Below the pieces are notes generated by a model. The model was not told the origin of the DNA, ran no database searches, and saw only the letters and a program-made list of their open reading frames with translations. 64,000 bases of DNA from Streptomyces sp. AA1529 (GTDB lineage: Bacteria > Actinomycetota > Actinomycetes > Streptomycetales > Streptomycetaceae), in contig NZ_ALAP01000043.1 of NCBI RefSeq assembly GCF_000280905.1, positions 1-64,000 on the forward strand. The letters run 5' to 3'. Each line of letters opens with the position of its first letter. The stretch's first letter is position 1. The position numbers were made by a program, and so were the translations under genes. Below, piece by piece: positions 20,178-27,215 of the stretch.

Positions 20178-21055
20178 AGGGTGGCCCCCCGCGCATCGGC
20201 CCGGAAACCGCGTTCGTCCGCGGCCTCGGTCAGGCTGGCCACCGACCATCGGTGCTGCAGTGCCGTCAGCAGTACGGCGTCCGAGTACTCCCGCGCCACC
20301 CGCAGGACGACCTCCCCGCCGCGCCGGGCGGTGTGCGTCACCCCCGGCAGCACGGACCAGTTCACCTCGATCGGCATGACACCGGTGGGCGGCACGGTCA
20401 GGACCAGCTCGGCCATCGAGGTGCGCCTCCCGGCGTGCCGGCCGCCGTGCAAGGTGACCCGGCCGTCGCTGATGGTGTACGCGCCGCGGGCGTGCGTCTC
20501 GGTGATCGCCTCGCGGTGGTCGGTGAAGACCACCGCCCCGCCCTGTGCGGCCACTTCGTCGATGAACTCGGCGAGGACACCGTGGGCCGAGGCATCCAGA
20601 CCCGACCAGGGTTCGTCGAGGACCAGCAGGTCGGGCGGGATGAGGAGGGCCTGGGCGAGCGCCACCTTCTGCGCGTTGCCCTTCGACAGCGTGCGCAGCG
20701 GTGCGTTCAGCCCGCCCATCAGGGACAGCCGCTCCAGCAGGTGATGGCCTCGGGCATGGGCGGCGGAGGCCGACAGGCCACGGATACGCCCCATGTGAGT
20801 GAGATAGGAGATCGCCGAGATGCGGTCGTGGACGGTGAAGCGGTCCGGTACGTAACCGATGCGCGGTGGTCGGCCCGACACCCTCCCGGTGGTGGGTTGC
20901 GACAGTCCGACGAGGATCCTCAGCAAGGTCGACTTTCCCGAACCATTGCTGCCGACCACCGCGAGGACGTCACCGGTCGCGACTTCCATGTCCACGTCAC
21001 TGAGGATCCATCGTCCTCCGCCGTACCGTTTACCGACCGCCTCACAACGTAACAA
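20174..21055 (-). CDS. ABC transporter ATP-binding protein
   Basis: This 293-residue ATPase has Walker A GSNGSGKST, a signature loop LSKGNAQKVALAQAL (SKGNAQ instead of the usual SGGQ), Walker B LLVLDEPWSGLD, and an H-loop in VVFTDHRE. The last 85 residues form an extension outside the ATPase core (MPIEVNWSVLP and beyond), perhaps regulatory. The start is TTG 21055, supported by GTGAGGAG five bases upstream; no ATG is suitably placed. With the downstream permease it probably forms a homodimeric exporter of unknown substrate. Confidence 0.85.
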   Translation of the reverse strand: MLRCEAVGKRYGGGRWILSDVDMEVATGDVLAVVGSNGSGKSTLLRILVGLSQPTTGRVSGRPPRIGYVPDRFTVHDRISAISYLTHMGRIRGLSASAAHARGHHLLERLSLMGGLNAPLRTLSKGNAQKVALAQALLIPPDLLVLDEPWSGLDASAHGVLAEFIDEVAAQGGAVVFTDHREAITETHARGAYTISDGRVTLHGGRHAGRRTSMAELVLTVPPTGVMPIEVNWSVLPGVTHTARRGGEVVLRVAREYSDAVLLTALQHRWSVASLTEAADERGFRADARGATL

Positions 21056-21190
21056 CTCGACTCCTCACTGTGGCCTACACGCTGGTCCTTCCAGCCTGGC
21101 GGACGGGCTTGGCAGTTAAGCTGACAGGCAGGTAAAGCCCCTGGTAGATGGGTTTTCGACCAAGACAACCGTCTCCACCAGAGGCTTCGC

Positions 21191-21958
21191 ATGCTTGTCT
21201 ACCCGTCCGGCGTCGACGTGTCCAGCACGGCGCTGCGCTTCCTCGCCGCCCGTCTGAAAGAACACCGCCGCGCTCTCGGCACCCGATGGCGGCGCCTGAA
21301 CGCAGGCCGGCAGGCCCTGCTCACCCCTCGCCCACCTGCGCAACGGCCAGCCCTACGCCCAGCTCGCGGCCGGATTCGGGATCGGCACCACCACCGCCTA
21401 CCGATACATCACCCGAGGCCCGTCAACCTCCTCGCTGCCCTCGCCCCCACCCCCGCCGAAGCCGTACGAGCGGCGTCGACGAAGGCGTGCGTGATCCTCG
21501 ACGGGACACTACTGCCCATCGACCGAATCGCCGCCGACCGCCCGTTCTAGTCGGGCAAACACAAGAAGCACGGCATGAACGTGCAAGTCATAGCCGATCC
21601 AAAGGGACGTCTGATGTGGGCTTCACCGGCCTTGGCCGGCGCCGTCCACGACATCCGGGCCGCGCGCGAGCACGGCATCATCGAGGCACTCGCCGAGGCC
21701 GGCATCGTCTGCTGGGCAGACAAGGGCTACCAGGGTGCAGGCGACACGGTCCGTCTCCCTTACCGCAGCCGATGGGACAGCCTCTCCACCGGCCGGCAGG
21801 CCGTCAACCGTTCCCACGCCAAGATCCGGTCCCTCGTCGAGCAGGCCATCGCCACCCTCAAGTCCTGGCGCCTCCTCCGCGAACTCCGCCGCTCGACCTC
21901 CCGCATCACGAGTCTTGTTCAGGCCGTCCTCTGCCTGCATCTGGCCAGCTCAAACTGA
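21191..21958 (+). pseudogene. DDE transposase remnant 2 with frameshifts and an amber stop
   Basis: The product would begin MLVYPSGVDVSSTALRFLAA and end CLHLASSN. Three single-base insertions (near 21326, 21414 and 21432) throw the frame out and then restore it, so KACVILDGTLLPIDRIAAD is back in frame 0. A TAG at 21548 replaces the expected Tyr before SGKHKKHGMNVQV. The remaining part (VHDIRAAREHG, CWADKGYQGAG, HAKIRSLVEQAIATLKSWR) is intact. Catalytic positions are visible, so this was a full transposase. Confidence 0.8.
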
Positions 21959-22115
21959 GGATGGAAAGAGCTCACTGCCGGGTTGCTCGGTATGCCTGGC
22001 GCCTGATGCGAAGATCCCGTCGCTCGACCGAGACGAAGACGGGACTCTCCCAACAGGCCCCGGAGCCTCTCCTTTGGACCAAGTTGTCGCAGCGGCCCCG
22101 CGTTACAGTGTGAGC

Positions 22116-22478
22116 ATGACGATCCGTCGCATCATGCCCAATGTCGTCACCCAGGACATTGAGGAGAGCCGAAGCTTCTACAGCGACTTCCTGGGGATGG
22201 ACGTGCGTATGGACGAGCCGGGCTTCTTGATGCTGGCCTCGTCGGGTAATCCGACGGCGCAGATGACCCTGGTCTCTCCTGCCGCAGACTCGTGGGACCC
22301 TCATACCTCCCGTTCGGCGCTGGCGGTCGAGGTCGAGGATGTCGATGCCGCGTACGCCGCAGCCGAGCGCCAGGGTTACCCGGTCGTCTATCCCTTGACC
22401 TCGGAGCCGTGGGGGATTCGGCGTTTCTTTGTCCAGGCACCCGACGGAAGTGTCATCAACGTCCACAGTCACGTCTGA
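22116..22478 (+). CDS. VOC (glyoxalase/bleomycin-resistance fold) protein
   Basis: The 120-residue protein has the paired beta-alpha-beta-beta-beta pattern: PNVVTQDIEESRSFYSDFLGMDV at the front and RFFVQAPDGSVINVHSHV at the end. The last part lacks the strict metal-binding Glu of glyoxalase I, so a ligand-binding or dioxygenase-like role cannot be assigned. ATG 22116 has only a weak ribosome site (GTGTGAG). It lies between two IS remnants on the edge of the IS-rich block. Confidence 0.8.
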   Translation: MTIRRIMPNVVTQDIEESRSFYSDFLGMDVRMDEPGFLMLASSGNPTAQMTLVSPAADSWDPHTSRSALAVEVEDVDAAYAAAERQGYPVVYPLTSEPWGIRRFFVQAPDGSVINVHSHV

Positions 22479-22490
22479 GGATGAAGGTGC

Positions 22491-22664
22491 TCATCGGGCA
22501 GACCGGAAGAAGACGCCGGCAATGTGGAGACCGGCCGGATGGATCGTCGCAGTCTTCTCGTAGCGGGTGGCGATGCGGCGCCACTGCTTCAGGCGGTTGA
22601 TGCACCGCTCGACGGTGTTGCACTGCTTGTACGTCTCCCGGTCGAAGGCAGGTGGTCTGCCACC
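22491..22664 (-). pseudogene. IS5-type transposase C-terminal remnant
   Basis: Minus-strand translation reads GGRPPAFDRETYKQCNTVERC, INRLKQWRRIATRYEKTA and AGVFFRSAR then stop. This is the C-terminal DDE region, with the conserved Glu in VERCINRLK, of the IS5-family transposases of streptomycetes. Nothing upstream of GGRPP belongs to this family; it is fused in frame to an IS3 OrfA fragment. Confidence 0.78.
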
Positions 22665-22870
22665 AGTTTCCTCAAGTTCGGCGGTGATGGGCCCGGTCGT
22701 CTCGTTCGCCCCGGTCGGTGTCTGCCTGGTGCCCCCAGCTGCGCAGAGCTTCCTCGCAGATACCCAGGCCCTTCGCGACGTGAGCCGATCGGCCGACCGA
22801 TGGCGCGCACCTCGCGGACCGCACGCTCGCTTCGCTCATCGGGGTATTCACCCGATGCTGTGATGGTGCT
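22665..22870 (-). pseudogene. IS3-type OrfA remnant fused to the IS5 fragment
   Basis: Reading the minus strand in three consecutive frames gives YPDERSERAVREVRAIGRPI, then HVAKGLGICEEALRSWGHQ and DTDRGERDDR, then ITAELEET, which joins GGRPP of the IS5 remnant. This is the helix-turn-helix region of an IS3 OrfA with at least two frameshifts. Confidence 0.68.
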
Positions 22871-23272
22871 GTGCTTCTGCCTCGCCAGGGGCGACCCTGG
22901 CAGCAGGTACTCCACACATCTCGGTACGGCTTTCCACGGCCTGCCCCGGGAATGCTGGGCGACCGATTCTCTTGCGTGGTGCGATCACGGGAGCGTCGTG
23001 TGCAAGGGCTCCTTGGTGTAATCGGTCCTTGGGGATCGTCTGCGTCGCTGCTTTCTGGTGGATCTGGCGCGCATGCTGGACAATGAGGGGTGAGAGACCA
23101 CAGTCGGCGTTTGAACGTGCATAGGGCGGAAGTGGTGCTTGCTTGCTTCTCCGAGGAGACCCGGAAGGGTTCACTGGCTGACGTGTCCGGCGGGTCAGGC
23201 GACCCTTCGGGGTTGAAATAGGTTGCTTTCGGCAACTGCTCTGGGTGATCTGAAAAACGGGAAGGAGTCGAG
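22871..23272. other. No gene seen; probable IS debris and STAS gene promoter
   Basis: I find no recognisable product. A minus-strand reading (for example DRLHQGALAHDAPVIAPRKR) looks like decayed coding sequence but I cannot place it in a family. The lower GC content fits transferred or decaying DNA. The final 100 bases should hold the promoter of the anti-sigma antagonist gene. Confidence 0.4.
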
Positions 23273-23644
23273 ATGCGGACCAATATCACCCGGAAAAACG
23301 ACCTCATGGTGAACTACGAGGTTGTCAACGGTTGGACTGTAGTGGAAATCGATGGCGATGTCGACGTTCACACCGCTTCTGTTATGCGGGACGCATTGCT
23401 CGGCCTCATTGAACAGGAGCATCGCAACTTCGTGCTGGATCTCGGCTTCGTGACGTTCCTCGACTCGATGGGGCTGGGCGCGGTCGTCGCGATCGCGAAG
23501 CGTGTGCGCGAGAATCAGGGGTCGTTGCGCATTGCATCTGCTTCGGGATTGGCGCAGCGAATATTCCGCATCAGCGGGCTTGATAAGGCATACGATTTCT
23601 ATGACTCGTCATGGGAAGCCACGCGCCAAGCTCCGCCTGGTTGA
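23273..23644 (+). CDS. Anti-sigma factor antagonist (STAS domain)
   Basis: The 123-residue STAS protein belongs to the SpoIIAA/RsbV/BldG group. The phosphorylation-site region is VTFLDSMGLGAVVAIAKR, with Ser65 as the expected target. In the unphosphorylated state these proteins bind an anti-sigma kinase and release its sigma factor. No kinase or sigma gene is adjacent, so the partner is elsewhere. ATG 23273 has GGAAGGAG five bases upstream. GC is lower than in most neighbours, and the gene stands alone beyond an IS graveyard. Confidence 0.9.
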   Translation: MRTNITRKNDLMVNYEVVNGWTVVEIDGDVDVHTASVMRDALLGLIEQEHRNFVLDLGFVTFLDSMGLGAVVAIAKRVRENQGSLRIASASGLAQRIFRISGLDKAYDFYDSSWEATRQAPPG

Positions 23645-24393
23645 GTGCACGCTCTCACGGTCTTGTCTCACGTGGTGAGGTTCGTGAACTGCCTGTAGTG
23701 GCTCATCGGCGCCGCTGCAAGTGCGCAGAATGCCACACGATGCTGTTTTCGTTCGTCGCGCACGGTGAGTCGGCGGTTGCCGAGCAGTCACGGGATCGAC
23801 CGCTCGATTCCCAGCGCTATGTCCGGGCCGATCACTCGATCCGAAAACGCGACGGACGATGCGCGGGAAGATGCTGCGGCCTCGCCGCCAGGCGAACTGT
23901 TCAGCCGGCAAGTACGCCATATCCGCGCCGATTTCGCCAGGCCGACGCCTCTCACAGGCCGGGCGCACCACCGGCGACCAGCTCCGCTATGCGGCGGCCG
24001 ACCTGGCTTGGTTTCCGTTTCTGCTGCGGCTGCGCGAGACGGCATGTCCACCCGCAGAAACCGCCTGCACAGCAAAGAAATCCTGTTCGAGGGACATCTC
24101 GACCAGGATCTGAGCGGTTCCCGTGGGGTACCCGTACGTGTCGGGAGGGGGCCGGGATGTTTCCCCAGGCGCTGCGCCCGCCATGTGCGTCCCCGCAGGG
24201 CGCGACGGAGGTGCAGCCCCCCCGCATGCCTCGCTGCCCGTGTCGGCCCGTGCCTTCGCTCTGTGCGCGGCACCGTCTTCGAGGGGACGCGCGCCCGGGA
24301 CCGCGCAGCGGACCGGACGGGAGTCGTTCGGCGTGGCCGCGCCGGTCGGCGGTGTTCGTCAACCGAGGCGGCCGGGCCCCGCTGTCGGTGGTG
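23645..24393. other. 750-base gap without a supported gene
   Basis: Both strands have long open frames but only arginine/proline-rich or frame-inconsistent products. Around 23700-24100 the composition is less GC-rich and some plus-strand words (HRRRCKCAECHTM) look like a decayed protein. I cannot assign a family. This may be more mobile-element debris. Confidence 0.4.
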
Positions 24394-24843
24394 TCAGCCG
24401 TGTGCGGGGCGGTGGTAGCGGGAGTCGAGCAGCTGGTCCTTGGCCGGGCCGTGGACGAGCCACCGCAGCCGCCACTCGGCGGGGGAGACCACCGTGAAGT
24501 CGGCCTCGTACAGATCGGCTCCGCACTGGTGCTCCGCCGTCCAGCGCCCGCTGCGCAGGTCGAGAGCGTGGAAGAACCGGCCGTCCGCGAAGGCCACCTC
24601 GGCGGTACCGGCGGGGCCCGGCAGCAGCCGCAGCGTCCGGCCTGCCTCGCGCCGGACCCCGTCCCACTCGAAGACGCCCTGCTCCACGTGCAGCCACTCG
24701 TCACCCGTGCCGGCCCGGAACTCCGCTCGCCCGTCGAACCGGCCGCGCCGCCCGCTGGAACGGTCGAGCACCTCGCGGCGCACGCTCCACTCGCCGGCGA
24801 GGTAGGAGAGGGTCTCGGCGACCGGATGCGGTGCTGGGGGCAT
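24394..24843 (-). CDS. DUF6314 family protein
   Basis: The 149-residue protein begins with a conserved YLAGEWSVRREVLDRSSGR and continues with GRAEFRAG, FFHALDLRSGRWTAEHQCG, DLYEADFTV and WRLRWLVHGPAKDQLL. This is the lipocalin-like DUF6314 pattern found in actinobacteria; function unknown. ATG 24843 gives the family-typical start. It lies downstream of the SRPBCC gene on the same strand, 125 bases away. Confidence 0.75.
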   Translation of the reverse strand: MPPAPHPVAETLSYLAGEWSVRREVLDRSSGRRGRFDGRAEFRAGTGDEWLHVEQGVFEWDGVRREAGRTLRLLPGPAGTAEVAFADGRFFHALDLRSGRWTAEHQCGADLYEADFTVVSPAEWRLRWLVHGPAKDQLLDSRYHRPAHG

Positions 24844-24968
24844 GACGGCAGTCTCGCAGAGCCGGTGGCTGCCTCGGACAGCACGTCGAGCAGGACGGCA
24901 CCGTGGCCGGCGGTGCGGTGCCGGACGACCGGCGCCGTCCGGATGCGGTGCGGCGGAGCGGTCCGCCG

Positions 24969-25433
24969 TCAGGTTCCGGCGCCCGGCGCGTGCTGGGCCA
25001 GCTCGGTGGACAGGCGCCGCATGGCCGTGCGGTTCGCGCTCCGCATGGTGGCCCGTACGAGGGGAGCCAGCAGCCGGTCGGGGAGCGGGGCCCGCTCCCA
25101 GGCGTAGGAGAAGGAGACCCGGCTCCCGCCGTCGGGCAGCGGATCGATGGTGTAGGCGCCGCGGGCGACACGTCGCCCGGCGGCGCTGACATTGCGCTCG
25201 GTGATCTGCCGTGGCGCCTCGGCCTCGACTACCTCGACGGCGACCTCGGTCCTCGTGCCGCCCAGCGAGGCGGTCACGGTGGCCCGGGACCCGGGGCCGC
25301 GGCGGGGACCGCTGAGGTGCCAGTCGGTGAGGTAGTGGTCGGTGAACCGTTCGTGGTGCGCCATGACATCGAGGAACTCGTATACCTGCTCGGGTGTCTG
25401 CGGTACGTCGGTCGACACGGTGACGGGCTTCAT
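24969..25433 (-). CDS. SRPBCC family protein
   Basis: The 154-residue protein has the polyketide-cyclase/START pattern: VSTDVPQTPEQVYEFLDVMAHHERF at the front, then RATVTASLGG and ERAPLPDRLLAPLVRA with a C-terminal helix. ATG 25433 lies inside the first of two palindromes that separate it from a divergent TetR gene, so that regulator almost certainly controls it. Ligand unknown. Confidence 0.82.
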   Translation of the reverse strand: MKPVTVSTDVPQTPEQVYEFLDVMAHHERFTDHYLTDWHLSGPRRGPGSRATVTASLGGTRTEVAVEVVEAEAPRQITERNVSAAGRRVARGAYTIDPLPDGGSRVSFSYAWERAPLPDRLLAPLVRATMRSANRTAMRRLSTELAQHAPGAGT

Positions 25434-25471
25434 GTACCGAACGGTACATGGCGCATGTACCACTTGGTACA
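25432..25471. promoter_or_regulatory. Two tandem palindromic operators (TetR)
   Basis: An 18-bp palindrome ATGTACCGA/ACGGTACAT at 25432-25449 and a 16-bp one TGTACCAC/TTGGTACA at 25456-25471 are centred 23 bp apart, about two helical turns. They share the half-site TGTACC. They overlap the start codon of the SRPBCC gene and lie just before the TetR start, an arrangement for joint repression of both. Confidence 0.8.
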
Positions 25472-25479
25472 CTCCTGCG

Positions 25480-26085
25480 GTGGGGAATACGGACGACACC
25501 GGGTCGGAGAACCCGCCGGCACCCGGCACGGACCGGGACCGGCGCGCCCGAATGGTGGACGCGGCCCTCGACCACGTCGCGGCACACGGCATCGCGGACC
25601 TCAGCCTGCGCCGCCTCGGGGGTGCCATCGGCGTCAGCCATCGCATGCTGATCCACCACTTCGGCTCCAAGGAACAGTTGCTCGTCGAGATCGTCCGGGC
25701 GTCGGAGCGGCGCCGGCGCGAACTGCTGGCCGAACTACGCCTGGAGCCCGGTCTGTCGCCCGCCGACGCCGCGCGGCGTCTGTGGCAGCAGTTGGCGGAC
25801 CCTCGGCTGGCCGGCCAGGAGCGGCTCTTCTTCGAGATCTGCGGGCACGCCCTGCGGGGCCGGCCGGAAGCCCGCCCGTTCCTGGAAGGGCTGGTGGCGG
25901 ACTGGCTGGAGCCGCTCGCGGCAGCCGAGGAAGCCGCCGGGGCGGACCCCGCCACGGCCCGCAGCCGCGCCAGGCTGGGGCTCGCCACGGTGCGCGGCCT
26001 GCTGCTCGACCTGCTTGCCACCGGAGACCGGGCCGGCGTCGACGCGGCGCTGGAGGAGTTCCTCGGGCTGTACTACACCGAGTGA
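25480..26085 (+). CDS. TetR-family regulator
   Basis: The 201-residue protein has a helix-turn-helix at residues about 25-70 (MVDAALDHVAAHGIADLSLR, IGVSHRMLIHHFGSKEQLL) and a C-terminal dimer/ligand domain with WLEPLAAAEEAAGADP. The start GTG 25480 comes nine bases after the second palindrome with no clear ribosome site, so translation may be from a leaderless transcript. It is divergent from the SRPBCC/DUF6314 pair. Confidence 0.87.
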   Translation: MGNTDDTGSENPPAPGTDRDRRARMVDAALDHVAAHGIADLSLRRLGGAIGVSHRMLIHHFGSKEQLLVEIVRASERRRRELLAELRLEPGLSPADAARRLWQQLADPRLAGQERLFFEICGHALRGRPEARPFLEGLVADWLEPLAAAEEAAGADPATARSRARLGLATVRGLLLDLLATGDRAGVDAALEEFLGLYYTE

Positions 26086-26253
26086 CGGGCCGCCTCCCGG
26101 GTCGGGAGCGCGAGGGCAGGAGCCTCAGGGGCGCGGGGCACTCCGCGGGCGGCTGTCGGCGGCCACCGGGACGGCACCCGCGCCCGCGGACGAAGCGGCT
26201 CCTCTTCCGCACGAGCGCCGGAACCGGAGCCTGCACCGCTCTGCCGCACCGCG

Positions 26254-26613
26254 TCACTCCGCCGCCTGCTGCTCCTGGCCGGTCGCCCGCTCGCGCCCCC
26301 AGGCGGCCAGCGGCCGGAGCGCCTCGTCGAGGCGCCTGCCGTCCCCGGTCAGCGCGTACTCGACGCGCGGCGGCACCTCGTCGTAGGACACGCGGCCCAC
26401 GACGCCGTCCGCTTCCATCTCCCGCAGATGAGAGGCCAGCACCTTCTCGGTGACGCCCGGAAGCAGCCGGCGCAGCTCGCCGAAGCGGCGGTGGGGGCGC
26501 TCGTGGAGCGCCCAGAGGATCAGCACCTTCCACTTGCCGCCGATCACTTCCATCGCGGTGTCGATACCGCAGACGTGCCCGTCCGGCGTACCCGGCCGGT
26601 TCAGCGTCGTCAT
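26254..26613 (-). CDS. HxlR-type winged-helix regulator
   Basis: The 119-residue MarR-like HxlR protein has CGIDTAMEVIGGKWKVLILW at the front, the usual single Cys just before the first helix, then HRRFGELRRLLPGVTEKVL and the wing VSYDEVPPRVEYALT. The Cys suggests redox or electrophile sensing as in related proteins. ATG 26613 follows GGAGGGG. It is divergent from a broken NAD-binding dehydrogenase, its likely former target. Confidence 0.9.
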   Translation of the reverse strand: MTTLNRPGTPDGHVCGIDTAMEVIGGKWKVLILWALHERPHRRFGELRRLLPGVTEKVLASHLREMEADGVVGRVSYDEVPPRVEYALTGDGRRLDEALRPLAAWGRERATGQEQQAAE

Positions 26614-26719
26614 GCTCCACCCCTCCGCACCCCGGTGACGTGCTCGCTCACCTCGGGGTAACCACCCACCCCAAAGTGCGTACTTGATCATACTTATGTC
26701 TGTGACCAGCCTTCATGGC

Positions 26720-27210
26720 ATGACACATCACTCTGCTCATCCCACACCCCTCACCCTGCTGGGACTCGGCGCGATGGGTACCGCGCTCGCCCGGACCTGG
26801 CTCGCCGCAGACCACCCGCTCCCCGTCTGGAACCGCACCCCGGCGCGTGCCGCGGCGCTCGCCGCCGAGGGCGCCGAAGCCGCGGACAGCGCAGCCGAGG
26901 CGGTCGCCGCGAACCCCCTGGTCCTCGTCTGCCTCATGGACGACGCCTCGGTCCAGGACGTGCTGACCGGTACGGACCTGACCGGCAAGGACCTCGTCAA
27001 CCTGACCACCGGCACGCCCGCACAAGCCCGAGCCCGCGCGGAGTGGGCCCGCGAGCGCGGTGCCCGCTACCTGGACGGCGGGGACGGGCACGAGGGCAGC
27101 GCAGCAGCCGGGACCCCGGCCGCAGTGGGACGGACGCCGAGGAGCGGCCCGCCCCGCCGCCGTGGGGGAGGCCGCCGGCGTCCCCGCAGGCGCACGGGGA
27201 GAGCGTTCGG
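26720..27210 (+). pseudogene. Truncated NAD(P)-binding dehydrogenase (6PGDH/imine reductase-like)
   Basis: The N-terminal 115 residues are a good Rossmann domain: TPLTLLGLGAMGTALARTW, LPVWNRTPARAAALAAEGA, NPLVLVCLMDD and LVNLTTGTPAQARAR, ending ARYLDGG. Family members continue into a long helical domain. Here the sequence becomes arginine-rich nonsense after about 27080; the word AAVGEAAGVPAGA near 27160 may be a leftover of the lost C-terminus. The fragment ends where the metal ATPase gene begins. ATG 26696 is an alternative start. Confidence 0.72.
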
Positions 27211-27215
27211 GACAC

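Larger units (their letters stand above)
19194..21979. mobile_element. Candidate composite element carrying an ABC transporter
   Basis: Two remnants of one IS family lie in the same orientation on either side of two ABC transporter genes. The outer ends form an imperfect inverted repeat: 19194-19215 and the reverse complement of 21958-21979 agree at 17 of 22 positions by eye. The sequence CTGACAGGCA precedes each transposase remnant (19188 and 21121). Whether the unit ever moved as a whole is inference. Confidence 0.45.
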
